Positions 9,794 to 17,464 of a DNA stretch of 64,000 nt are shown here, in pieces. A model generated the notes under the pieces. That model did not search any database and was not told the origin of the DNA. It was given only the letters and a program-made list of their open reading frames with translations. The DNA is taken from NCBI GenBank assembly GCA_018828145.1, contig JAHJWO010000046.1, forward strand, positions 124,001 through 188,000. Direction: 5' to 3'. The DNA comes from Alphaproteobacteria bacterium (lineage in GTDB: Bacteria > Pseudomonadota > Alphaproteobacteria > Rhizobiales > Devosiaceae). The position numbers and the translations under genes are program-made. Within the stretch, counting starts at the first letter, position 1. Each line of letters starts with the position of its first letter.

Positions 9794-11342
9794 GATTTCC
9801 TCCCCGCTGCACGATCAATTGCAGCTTCTGTTCGGCGCGCAGTTCGTCTGCATCGCCGGTGCTGTTCAAAAGGTCAGACTTGTCGATCGTTTCGACCAGC
9901 CGGCCGCCCGACATCACCGCGATGCGGTCGCTGACGGCCGCCAGTTCGGCGAGTTCGGACGAGATGAAGATGATGGACTTGCCCTCGGCCGCCAGGGCGC
10001 GCACGAGGCGCAGCACTTCGCCCTTGGAGCCGATGTCGATACCGGCCGTAGGTTCATCCAGGATGAGAATGTCCGGATCAGTCGCCAGCCACTTGCCGAT
10101 GACGATCTTCTGCTGGTTGCCGCCGGACAGGGAATTGGCCGGCGCCTCGCGCGACGCCGTCTTGATGGCGAGGCGCTTGATCAGGTCGTCCGTCGTGTTG
10201 CGCGACTTGAGGCGATCGACAAAGGGGGTCGAGCCGAGGCGCTTGAGGATCGGCAGCTCGATATTGTCCTGGATGGAATGGTTGAGCACCAGGCCCTGCC
10301 GGCGACGGTCTTCCGGCACGAGGGCCAGGCCGAGTTCGGTGGCCTGCCGCGCCGAACCGATGGAAATCGTCTGGCCGCGCAGCGTAATGGTGCCGCCGGC
10401 AATTGGCTCGAGCCCGAACAGCATGCGGGCCAGCCGGCTGCGCCCTGCCCCCAGCAGGCCGGCAATTCCCAGCACTTCACCGCGCCGCAGCGAGAAACTG
10501 ACATCACCGCTGCGCCGCAGCTTGCTCGACAGATGCTCGACCTTGAGGATGATGTCATCCTGCGCCGCAGAATCCGTCGTGAATTCGGATAGGTCGCGGG
10601 TTTCCTTGCCCATGATGTCGGCGATCAACGTCGCCAGCGTGTACTCAGCGATAGGACGGCTGTCGATCAGCCGGCCGTCGCGCAGTACGGTCGCATGGTC
10701 GGCGATGCGGAAGATTTCATCCATGCGGTGGCTGACATAGATGATGGCCTTGCCCTCGCTCCGAAGGCGCCGCAGTAGATCGAAGAGGATATCGACCTCA
10801 CCCGCGGTCAGGGCGGAAGTCGGCTCATCAAGCACCAACACCTCGGCATTCTGCGAAAGGGCCTTGGCGATCTCGGTCAGTTGCTGCTGACCGGTGGAAA
10901 GGTCAGCCACCAGAGCAGCCGGATCCACGCTCACCCCCATCGAGGTGAATATCTCGGCACTGCGCCGTTCCATCACCCGGTCATCGATCAGCCCCGCCGG
11001 GGTCAGGGGTTCGTTGGCAAGAAACACGTTCTGCGCCACGCTCAGCGTCGGCACCAGGCTCATTTCCTGGAAGATCATGCCGATGCCCTGTTGCCGGGCC
11101 AGCTGCGGCGAGAGGCGATCGAACGCCCCTCTCCCGATGACGATGCTGCCGCTATCGGGCGCCTGGACGCCCCGCAGGATCTTGAGAATGGTGGACTTGC
11201 CGGCGCCGTTCTCGCCCAGAAGGGCATGGATTTCGCCACGCCGCACGCTGAGGCTGACGTCCCGCAGGGCATGGACGCCGCCAAAGCGCTTGGAAATGGC
11301 ATTCATTTCCACCGCGACTGGCTTTTCCGCCATCTCGATCAC
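9786..11342 (-). CDS. Sugar ABC transporter ATP-binding protein with two nucleotide-binding domains (RbsA/MglA type)
   Basis: A duplicated ATPase of about 515 residues powering the CUT2 permease. The first domain has Walker A GENGAGKSTILK, signature LSTGQQQLTEIAKAL and Walker B VLVLDEPTSAL. The second has the usual degenerate P-loop GLLGAGRSRLAR with LSGGNQQKIVIGKWL and ILILDEPTAGID. GTG at 11342 is preferred: it overlaps the stop of the oxidoreductase gene (GTGA) and has GGGTGG seven bases upstream. The ATG at 11333 (MAEKPVAVEM) is the alternative and has no spaced ribosome site. Confidence 0.92.
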   Translation of the reverse strand: MIEMAEKPVAVEMNAISKRFGGVHALRDVSLSVRRGEIHALLGENGAGKSTILKILRGVQAPDSGSIVIGRGAFDRLSPQLARQQGIGMIFQEMSLVPTLSVAQNVFLANEPLTPAGLIDDRVMERRSAEIFTSMGVSVDPAALVADLSTGQQQLTEIAKALSQNAEVLVLDEPTSALTAGEVDILFDLLRRLRSEGKAIIYVSHRMDEIFRIADHATVLRDGRLIDSRPIAEYTLATLIADIMGKETRDLSEFTTDSAAQDDIILKVEHLSSKLRRSGDVSFSLRRGEVLGIAGLLGAGRSRLARMLFGLEPIAGGTITLRGQTISIGSARQATELGLALVPEDRRRQGLVLNHSIQDNIELPILKRLGSTPFVDRLKSRNTTDDLIKRLAIKTASREAPANSLSGGNQQKIVIGKWLATDPDILILDEPTAGIDIGSKGEVLRLVRALAAEGKSIIFISSELAELAAVSDRIAVMSGGRLVETIDKSDLLNSTGDADELRAEQKLQLIVQRGGNHV

Positions 11343-12502
11343 GGAATGTCCACCCATTGGCCGGTCTCGCCCGAGGTCAGGATGGCGTCGGCGATGAGGG
11401 CGATGCGATAGCCATCCTCGAAATTCGGCGAGGGCTGCTTGCCGGTGACGATGGCGGTGCAGAGATCGAAGCATTCGACGATCTTGGTCTCACCATAGCC
11501 GATGCCAAGGGCCGGGATGGGCCAGAGCCCCGATCCATAGGGATGGGCCGGACCGGTATAGACCGTGCGGAAACCCCGGGCGTCACCGACGTCGTCGGCG
11601 AACATGACCTGCAGCTCGTCGCGTCGCTCGTAGTTGAAGGCCAGCGATCCCTTGGTGCCGTGGATTTCGAAGGTGAGGAAGTTGTTGCGGCCATAGGCGT
11701 TCCGAGTTGCTTCGATCGAGCCGATCGCGCCGTTGGCAAACTTGAGCATGGTCAGCATCTCGTCATCGACGTCGACCGGACCGCGTTCGGCATTGCGGTC
11801 ACCACCGCCGACGCCCAGCTTGTCGATACCACCGGCCTGCTTGGGACGGGTGGGGATATGCGTCTTGACCAGGGCATTGACCGAGGCGATTTCGCCGACG
11901 AGGTAGCGGGCAAAGTCGACCACATGTGTGCCGATATCCCCGACCGTTCCTGACCCTGCGACCGACTTCTGGAAGCGCCAGGACAGCGGGCTGTCGGGGT
12001 CGGCGGACCAGTCCTGCAGATAGGTACCGCGGAAGTTGAGGATGTCGCCTATGCGGCCTTCCTCGATGAGCTTCTTGGCCATCGCCACGGCGGGCGTGCG
12101 ACGGTAATTGAAGGCGACCATGTGGATGGAGCCGGACGCCTGGACCGCATCGAGCATGGTCAGGGATTCAGCGCCTGTTCGCGCCAGTGGCTTCTCGCAG
12201 ATGATGTGCTTGCCCGCCTTAGCGGCGGCGATGGCGATCTCGGCGTGGGAATTGTTGGGCGTGCAGATGTCGATGATGTCGATGTCCGGCCGAGCGATCA
12301 CTGCACGCCAGTCGGCGGAGGCCTCTTCGAAGCCGAAGCGATCGCGCGCCGTTTCGGCCATTTCCTGGTTGATGTCCACGACGACCTTGCGCACCGGGAT
12401 GGCGGGCGCCGGCCAGAAGAACATCGGCATAGCGGCATAGGCCATGGCGTGGGCCTTGCCCATGAAACCGCCGCCGATCATGGCAACATTGAGCTTCTGC
12501 AT
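11339..12502 (-). CDS. Gfo/Idh/MocA-family NAD(P)-dependent oxidoreductase
   Basis: A 387-residue sugar or cyclitol dehydrogenase. The N-terminal Rossmann fold is marked by MIGGGFMGKAHAMAY, the EKP motif occurs as CEKPLARTG, and the C-terminal alpha/beta domain carries GDIGTHVVDFARYLVG. It acts in the cytoplasm, probably oxidising the compound imported by the surrounding RbsABC-type system. With the inosose-dehydratase-like TIM barrel in the same operon it recalls the IolG/IolE pair of inositol breakdown, but the substrate is only inferred. Confidence 0.9.
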   Translation of the reverse strand: MQKLNVAMIGGGFMGKAHAMAYAAMPMFFWPAPAIPVRKVVVDINQEMAETARDRFGFEEASADWRAVIARPDIDIIDICTPNNSHAEIAIAAAKAGKHIICEKPLARTGAESLTMLDAVQASGSIHMVAFNYRRTPAVAMAKKLIEEGRIGDILNFRGTYLQDWSADPDSPLSWRFQKSVAGSGTVGDIGTHVVDFARYLVGEIASVNALVKTHIPTRPKQAGGIDKLGVGGGDRNAERGPVDVDDEMLTMLKFANGAIGSIEATRNAYGRNNFLTFEIHGTKGSLAFNYERRDELQVMFADDVGDARGFRTVYTGPAHPYGSGLWPIPALGIGYGETKIVECFDLCTAIVTGKQPSPNFEDGYRIALIADAILTSGETGQWVDIP

Positions 12503-12528
12503 TTGCTGTCTCGCTTTTGAAATGATGT

Positions 12529-12581
12529 GCGGGGACGGTCGAGGGAGGGCCGTCCCCGCTAAGGCGCCGGGAGGAGCGCCT
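12529..12581 (-). terminator. Double hairpin downstream of the RbsB-type gene
   Basis: Two inverted repeats follow the binding-protein coding region. AGGCGC/GCGCCT (12562-12581) overlaps its stop codon. The perfect ten-base pair GCGGGGACGG/CCGTCCCCGC (12529-12559) has an eleven-base loop. No U-run follows. They fit an mRNA-stabilising or attenuating structure between the highly needed binding protein and the downstream oxidoreductase and transporter genes. Confidence 0.55.
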
Positions 12582-13698
12582 AGTTCATGGAATCGCTGAC
12601 CGTGGCCGGCGCTTCGGTTGAGTAGACCGCCTGCCAGGCGTCGAGCAGGTTGCTCTTCTCCACCGGGAGGGCTGGCAGGGCAACATAGGGAGGCGCATCC
12701 TTGCCGAGCAGGCCGTAGCCGGCGAGCTTTGCCTCGGTCACGCCCTGGTCGAACGGCCGCTGCGCGCCCAGACCCTTGATGAAGCCGCCACGCGCCATGT
12801 CGATGGCGACGTTCTCGCCCAGGTCGATGGTGGTGATGACCAAGTCGTCGCGGCCGTTGGCGCGGGCGGCGGCGATCACGCCTTCGGCCGGCACGTCCCA
12901 GACCGCCCAGATGCCGTCGATATTGGCATTGCCCACCATCATTGCCGATGCGGCACGGTCGGCGTCACCGGTAAAGTCCGGCCCGCCGATGCCCTGTTCG
13001 GCGACAATCTCGATCTCGGGGTAGTTCTGCTCGATGGTCGCCTTGAACGCATCGTAGCGCTGGCGCGTCACGAAAAAGTCGGCAGCATGGAAGACGATGC
13101 CGATCTGGCCTTCGCCGTTCAGCGCCTTGGCCATCAGATGCGCCGAGGCGACGCCATTGCCGTAATTGTCGGCAGAGACCACGCTGACATAGTCGGTGCC
13201 GGCCACGAACCCGGCCGGGACATTGTCCATGAAGACCAGTTTGACACCGGCTTCGGCGGCCTGGCGGTAGGCTGCGGCCGTGGCCGTTGGATCGGTCGGG
13301 ATCGAGACGATGATGTCGGGGCTCTGTGCCATGATGGTTTCGATGTCGGAAACCTGCTTGGCCGAGTTGAAGCCGGCGTCGGTGGTGGCGATCACCTCGA
13401 TGCCCATGGCCTCGAACTGGGTCTCGAGACCATTGATCTGGGCCTGGCTCCAGTCGTCGCCGCCGTAGTGCATGACGATGGCGGCTGTGGCGCCCATGGC
13501 CTTTATCTGGGCCAGTTCGTCATCGGACAGCGTGATCTCGGAGGCCGAGACGGGGCTCTCGCCCCCCGGGCCGGTGCTCAGCGTCTGGTTGGCGAGTGCA
13601 GCCAGCGCCTCGTCCGGGCTCTGTGCGATGGCAGTCCCGGCGATGGTGCCGGCCAGCAAGGCTGCGGTCAGCAGCGCGGTGGTCTTCAGATGTCCCAT
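12580..13698 (-). CDS. Periplasmic sugar-binding protein (RbsB-like, type I fold)
   Basis: Periplasmic receptor for the RbsABC-type importer. 372 residues with a clear signal peptide (KTTALLTAALLAGTIAGTAIA, cleavage near residue 25) and a periplasmic-binding-protein type I fold: AAIVMHYGGDDWSQAQINGLE, DIIVSIPTDPTATAAAYRQA, KLVFMDNVPAG and GIWAVWDVPAEGVIAAAR. It is clearly paralogous to the signal-less protein at 16090-17163 (both have AVWDVPA, TTxDLGxxVAxDMAR and GAQxPxDQG). Second gene of the operon. Confidence 0.93.
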   Translation of the reverse strand: MGHLKTTALLTAALLAGTIAGTAIAQSPDEALAALANQTLSTGPGGESPVSASEITLSDDELAQIKAMGATAAIVMHYGGDDWSQAQINGLETQFEAMGIEVIATTDAGFNSAKQVSDIETIMAQSPDIIVSIPTDPTATAAAYRQAAEAGVKLVFMDNVPAGFVAGTDYVSVVSADNYGNGVASAHLMAKALNGEGQIGIVFHAADFFVTRQRYDAFKATIEQNYPEIEIVAEQGIGGPDFTGDADRAASAMMVGNANIDGIWAVWDVPAEGVIAAARANGRDDLVITTIDLGENVAIDMARGGFIKGLGAQRPFDQGVTEAKLAGYGLLGKDAPPYVALPALPVEKSNLLDAWQAVYSTEAPATVSDSMN

Positions 13699-13737
13699 GG
13701 TATCCTCCCTGTGGTGACTTTTTTGGTGTTGGCCTGG

Positions 13738-14553
13738 TCAGGCAAAGTGCCGTTGCAGGTATGCGTGGCTGCGCGCCGCCCCCTCGTGGGGATCGGGCCA
13801 GCTATCGAGCTCGGCCATGACCCAGCCCGAATACTTGGTGTCCTTGAGCGCCTGGATGACCGCGCCGTTGTCGAGGTCGCCGGTGTCGAGCGGGGTGAAG
13901 CCGAACGGCTCACGCTGCAGGCCCTTGAGGTGCACCAGGCTGATGCGCCCCGCAAATTCGCGAACCTGCGCCGCAGGGTCGCCGCCAGCTGCTGCCAGGT
14001 GGGCGGTATCGGGGCAGAAATCGAGGCCGGTAAGGCCGAAAATCCTGGTCACCTCAGCCGGACCTTCCACGATGGTGGAGAGATGCGGATGGTAGTGGGC
14101 GCGTAGTCCGGCGCGTCGGGCGATCTCGCCGACCCTATCAAGTGCTTCGCCCAGACGCTGGTAGTCGTCCGCCTGGATGCCGTCGGCCCGCTTGGCGCCG
14201 CCGCCGATCACATAGTGGCTGGCTCCAGCCTCGGCAGCCGCCGCTGCTACGCGCTCGATCCGGGCCAGTTCCTCGGGGAGAATGTCCGGAAAGATGAAGT
14301 TGCCGCCCGAATAGGTCGAGACCAGTTCAAGGCCGGCATCGGCGAGCTTGCGGCGAAGGTCCGCGGGCGTCTGGTCGAGCAGATTGCCATCGAAGATTTC
14401 CACACCCGCATAGCCGGCCCGCGCGATGTCGGCGAAGGCGCGATCCATGTCGGCAAAGGTCCGGTAGGTCAGCTGCGTGATCGACGTGACCCCGACGGCA
14501 TTGCCGCCGAGCGGGCCCCAGCAATTGGCGTGATAGGCAAATTTGACCGCCAT
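13738..14553 (-). CDS. Sugar phosphate isomerase/epimerase, inosose-dehydratase-like
   Basis: A 271-residue AP-endonuclease-2-like TIM barrel, first gene of the leftward operon. It shows the arrangement of IolE-type proteins: YHPHLSTIVE, FCPDTAHLAAAGGDP, SLVHLKG and AELDSWPDPHEGA, which supply the likely metal ligands Glu, Asp, His and Glu. Probably a cytoplasmic dehydratase or isomerase of a keto-cyclitol or ketose made by the neighbouring oxidoreductase. A GGAGGAA ribosome site precedes the ATG. Substrate unproven. Confidence 0.87.
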   Translation of the reverse strand: MAVKFAYHANCWGPLGGNAVGVTSITQLTYRTFADMDRAFADIARAGYAGVEIFDGNLLDQTPADLRRKLADAGLELVSTYSGGNFIFPDILPEELARIERVAAAAAEAGASHYVIGGGAKRADGIQADDYQRLGEALDRVGEIARRAGLRAHYHPHLSTIVEGPAEVTRIFGLTGLDFCPDTAHLAAAGGDPAAQVREFAGRISLVHLKGLQREPFGFTPLDTGDLDNGAVIQALKDTKYSGWVMAELDSWPDPHEGAARSHAYLQRHFA

Positions 14554-14670
14554 GCATTCCTCCTCAGTACAGATCGGCGTGCGCCGAAATGGGGTCCGTT
14601 GCCCCGGCTGTTGATCAAGGTTACGCAGCTTGAAAACACGAAGTCAACATTAAATCAGCATAAGGTTCGT

Positions 14671-14698
14671 ATCTTTTGCTGGAAAATAAGCAAAAGAT
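14671..14698. promoter_or_regulatory. Perfect palindrome in the divergent promoter region, probable ROK operator
   Basis: ATCTTTTGCT and AGCAAAAGAT are exact inverted copies around the eight-base AT-rich centre GGAAAATA. The site lies between the divergently transcribed inosose-dehydratase-like gene (start 14553) and the ROK regulator gene. It is thus placed to control both. ROK repressors such as NagC and Mlc use long AT-rich palindromes of similar shape. Confidence 0.6.
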
Positions 14699-14737
14699 CC
14701 TTCTTGATGCGGAGAACTACCCGGGTTAGGTTCCGAA

Positions 14738-16093
14738 ATGCAGCCGGCAAGGGATGGATTCGTGGCCGAGGAGAAGACAGCGCAGCGGTCGGTTGGCCGC
14801 CCCCGCAGTGTCGAGGCTGCCCAAGCAAGCCTGGCGCTGTTACTCAATCTTGTGCGAACCGGCACGGCGACCACGCGGCAGGAACTCGAACGCCGCTCCG
14901 AACTGGGGAGGGCGGTCGTCGCCGACAGACTAGCGACGATGATCGACCTGGGCCTGCTCAAGGAAGGCGAACTAGGTCAGGCCACCGGCGGCCGGGCGCC
15001 CCGGCAGATGCAGTTCCGCCAGGATGCCGGCTCGCTGCTGGTGTCAGTGATCGACCAGAGCTCCATCGCCCTTGGCATTGCCGATCTCAACGGCCAGATG
15101 CTGGTGGAACATCACGAAGCAGCCCAACTCGACGCTGGACCCGAGGCCATTCTCGACCGGCTGGCGACCATTTTCGACTGGCTGCTCAAGGAAACCGAGA
15201 AGCCGGCGCCGTGGGGGATCGGCCTGGCGCTGCCCGGACCGATCGAGAAGCCGGTATCTGACTTCGAGGCGGTGCCCGTGCTGCAGACGGTGCAGTCGTG
15301 GCAGGACTTTCCGTTCCTGGAACGCATGTCAATGCGGTTCGGCGTGCCGGTTTTCGCCCGCAGCGGCGTTCAGACCATGACCATGGGCGAGGCCAAGGCG
15401 GGTGGCGGCCGCGGCCTGAGCGACATGATCTACGTCAAGCTGGGCCGATCGATCAGCGCCGGACTGATTTCCGAGGGGCATCTGCACCGGGGCGCCCAAG
15501 GCGCCGCCGGCATGATTGGGCACAGCCGGGTTGGCGAGGATCTGCTCGAGGCCGTGGTCGGCGCCGACGCCATCGCGCGGGAGGGAATGATCGCAGCCGA
15601 AGACGGGCGCAGCCCCTACCTGGCGCAGGCATGGGCGCGGCAAGGCGAACTTTCGGTCGTGGACATCGGGCATGCGGCCCAGCTGGGCGACCTGTTCTGC
15701 GTGGACTTGCTTGGCCGCTGCGGCCGCCTGGTGGGCGAGGCGCTTGCCCCATTGACCAATCTGGTCAATCCCGCGCTGATCGTTATCGGCGGCGTCGTCT
15801 CAGAGTCGGGCGGCGACAGTCTCCTGGCCGGTATTCGCGAAGCGGTCTATCGCCAGTCCCATCCCATGGTATCGCGCGACCTGCAGATCATCCGCTCCCA
15901 GATGGGCGCCTCCTCCGGCCTGGTCGGAGCCGCCCAGGTGGTGGTGGAGGAACTGTTTGCGCCAACCATCCTGCAGGGCTGGGTGGGACAGGGGACACCG
16001 CTGCGCCATCCCGATTTCCAGAAGAGCCGCGAGCACGTGGCCGCAACCCTGGCAAGCAGAGCTGCCCCCCCAGCGGAGCGCGTCGCGCCATGA
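14738..16093 (+). CDS. ROK-family transcriptional regulator lacking the usual zinc motif
   Basis: A 451-residue cytoplasmic regulator: N-terminal winged helix (ATTRQELERRSELGRAVVADRL) and a ROK sugar-kinase-like domain (GIGLALPGPIEKPV, IYVKLGRSISAGLISEGHLHRG, ALIVIGGVVSESGG). Where ROK proteins normally carry CxCGxxGCxE after the GEIGH stretch, this one reads AGMIGHSRVGEDLLEAVVG with no cysteines. The usual catalytic Asp (NDANAAALGE) is replaced by RSGVQTMTMGEA. Sugar kinase activity and classical zinc-dependent ligand sensing are therefore unlikely. It overlaps the next gene by ATGA. GTG at 14762 with AAGGGA is an alternative start. Confidence 0.88.
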   Translation: MQPARDGFVAEEKTAQRSVGRPRSVEAAQASLALLLNLVRTGTATTRQELERRSELGRAVVADRLATMIDLGLLKEGELGQATGGRAPRQMQFRQDAGSLLVSVIDQSSIALGIADLNGQMLVEHHEAAQLDAGPEAILDRLATIFDWLLKETEKPAPWGIGLALPGPIEKPVSDFEAVPVLQTVQSWQDFPFLERMSMRFGVPVFARSGVQTMTMGEAKAGGGRGLSDMIYVKLGRSISAGLISEGHLHRGAQGAAGMIGHSRVGEDLLEAVVGADAIAREGMIAAEDGRSPYLAQAWARQGELSVVDIGHAAQLGDLFCVDLLGRCGRLVGEALAPLTNLVNPALIVIGGVVSESGGDSLLAGIREAVYRQSHPMVSRDLQIIRSQMGASSGLVGAAQVVVEELFAPTILQGWVGQGTPLRHPDFQKSREHVAATLASRAAPPAERVAP

Positions 16094-17163
16094 ACAGCAA
16101 GACTTTGGGCAGGATGCCAGGGGAGACGGCCATGTCGATCGCAGGCCTCGGCCCCCACGGCGAGCGCGCCGTTCCCGCGGACCAGATCCAGCTATCGGAA
16201 ACCGACGCCATCAATGCCCGGGCCCGCCGATTTTCGGTAGCTGTGGTCCTGCACACGACGACCAGCGACTGGTCCAAGCAGGAACTGGCCGGCATTGCCG
16301 CCACACTGGGTCTTCACTCGGCGGCACTGGTGGAAGTGGTCGACTGCAATTTCGATGTCGATCTGCAAATTGCCGCTTTGGCCAGACTGGCACGCCGGCC
16401 TGTAGATGCGGTGATCTCCATCCCCATTGGCAACGCCCGAGTGGCAGCGGCCCATAGCGCCCTGACGCAGAGCGGATGCAAGCTGGTACTGCTCGACAAT
16501 GCTCCGACCGGCATGCTGCCGGGTGCCGACTATGCCAGCGTTGTCTCGACCGACAATTTCGGGCTGGGACAGAGCTGCGCCTCGATGCTGTCGGCCCACA
16601 TTCCGGCCAATGGCGCTGCCGGCATTCTCGGCTATGGCATCGACTTCTTTGCCACCCACGAACGCGAGATCGCCTTTCGCAAGTGGATGGCCACCCACCG
16701 GCCCGATGTCACTCTCGTGCGTGAACGTTTTGCCGAACTGGAAGGGGCCGGGCCAGCCGCCCTGGCCATGGTCGACAAGACCCCCGGGCTATCAGGAATT
16801 TTTGCTGTCTGGGATGTCCCCGCGATGAAGGCGGTTCGGGCACTCGCCGAGCAGGGCATCGACATTCCGATTACCACGGTGGACCTCGGCAACGAAGTCG
16901 CGCTCGATATGGCTCGTCATGGCATGATCAAGGGGGTGGGCGCCCAGTTGCCCTACGACCAGGGCAGCGCCGCGGCGCGCGTGACCCTAGCTGCCTTGCT
17001 CGGACTGCCGGTCCCACCATGGGTGGCCCTGGCCGGACGGGAGGTCACGCCGGGCGATGTCATTGAGGCGTATCAGGTGATCTGGCACTTGCCCGCCCCC
17101 AGGGCCATCATTGACAGTGTGCAGACGATGGCCTCCGCCAAGACCTCAGATGCTACCCAATAG
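16090..17163 (+). CDS. Signal-less RbsB-like sugar-binding protein overlapping the ROK regulator gene
   Basis: A 357-residue periplasmic-binding-protein type I domain (FSVAVVLHTTTSDWSKQEL, DAVISIPIGNARVAAAHSAL, CKLVLLDNAPTGMLPGADYA, GIFAVWDVPAMKAVRAL). It closely parallels the exported protein at 12580-13698. Its N-terminus (MNSKTLGRMPGETAMSIAGL) is polar and lacks a signal peptide, so it should stay in the cytoplasm. The ATG shares bases with the TGA of the ROK gene, implying coupled translation and a joint function. The likely role is to sense the sugar inside the cell and pass this to the ROK protein. A lost signal peptide through decay is the alternative, but the domain is intact. Confidence 0.85.
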   Translation: MNSKTLGRMPGETAMSIAGLGPHGERAVPADQIQLSETDAINARARRFSVAVVLHTTTSDWSKQELAGIAATLGLHSAALVEVVDCNFDVDLQIAALARLARRPVDAVISIPIGNARVAAAHSALTQSGCKLVLLDNAPTGMLPGADYASVVSTDNFGLGQSCASMLSAHIPANGAAGILGYGIDFFATHEREIAFRKWMATHRPDVTLVRERFAELEGAGPAALAMVDKTPGLSGIFAVWDVPAMKAVRALAEQGIDIPITTVDLGNEVALDMARHGMIKGVGAQLPYDQGSAAARVTLAALLGLPVPPWVALAGREVTPGDVIEAYQVIWHLPAPRAIIDSVQTMASAKTSDATQ

Positions 17164-17276
17164 CGGGTATCCGTCGCCAAGCGGGCCAACACCCTCATTC
17201 TGCACGGGCGAAGATAGAGCTTCCTTAAGCTATTCTACTCAGGGTGCTGGCAAGGCCAGCGTTGAGTGCGTCTCCA

Positions 17277-17432
17277 ATGACCGTGTTTAGCATCATAAAG
17301 ACGTTCTTCACGAAAGAGACTTCGCCGCCGCATTTCCTTGCCAAACCAGCACGTGCCATACCCATGGGGGCACGCGTGGCCCCCCCCCGATACGACCTCC
17401 TGCCCCGGACGATGATCGCCTCGAATATCTGA
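17277..17432 (+). other. N-terminal segment of the degenerate GGDEF/EAL-like gene, out of frame with the rest
   Basis: The ATG at 17277 opens a frame reading MTVFSIIKTFFTKETSPPHF, then LAKPARAIPMGARVAP, which ends at a TAA soon after a run of nine C. The frame that continues the downstream gene is open before its GTG at 17465 and reads DDDRLEYLISRQGETSQSVV. The two segments would join if the C run had one base more or two fewer. This fills most of the otherwise gene-free stretch 17164-17464. Confidence 0.45.
17380..17388. repeat. Homopolymer of nine cytosines at a reading-frame break
   Basis: Nine consecutive C bases occur exactly where the frame beginning at 17277 must shift to reach the long frame ending at 18622. 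Ten or seven C would give one continuous protein. Such runs are prone to slippage in replication and also to sequencing error, so it may be a phase-variable switch or an artefact. Confidence 0.6.
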
Positions 17433-17464
17433 TCAGCCGGCAGGGCGAGACATCGCAATCAGTA

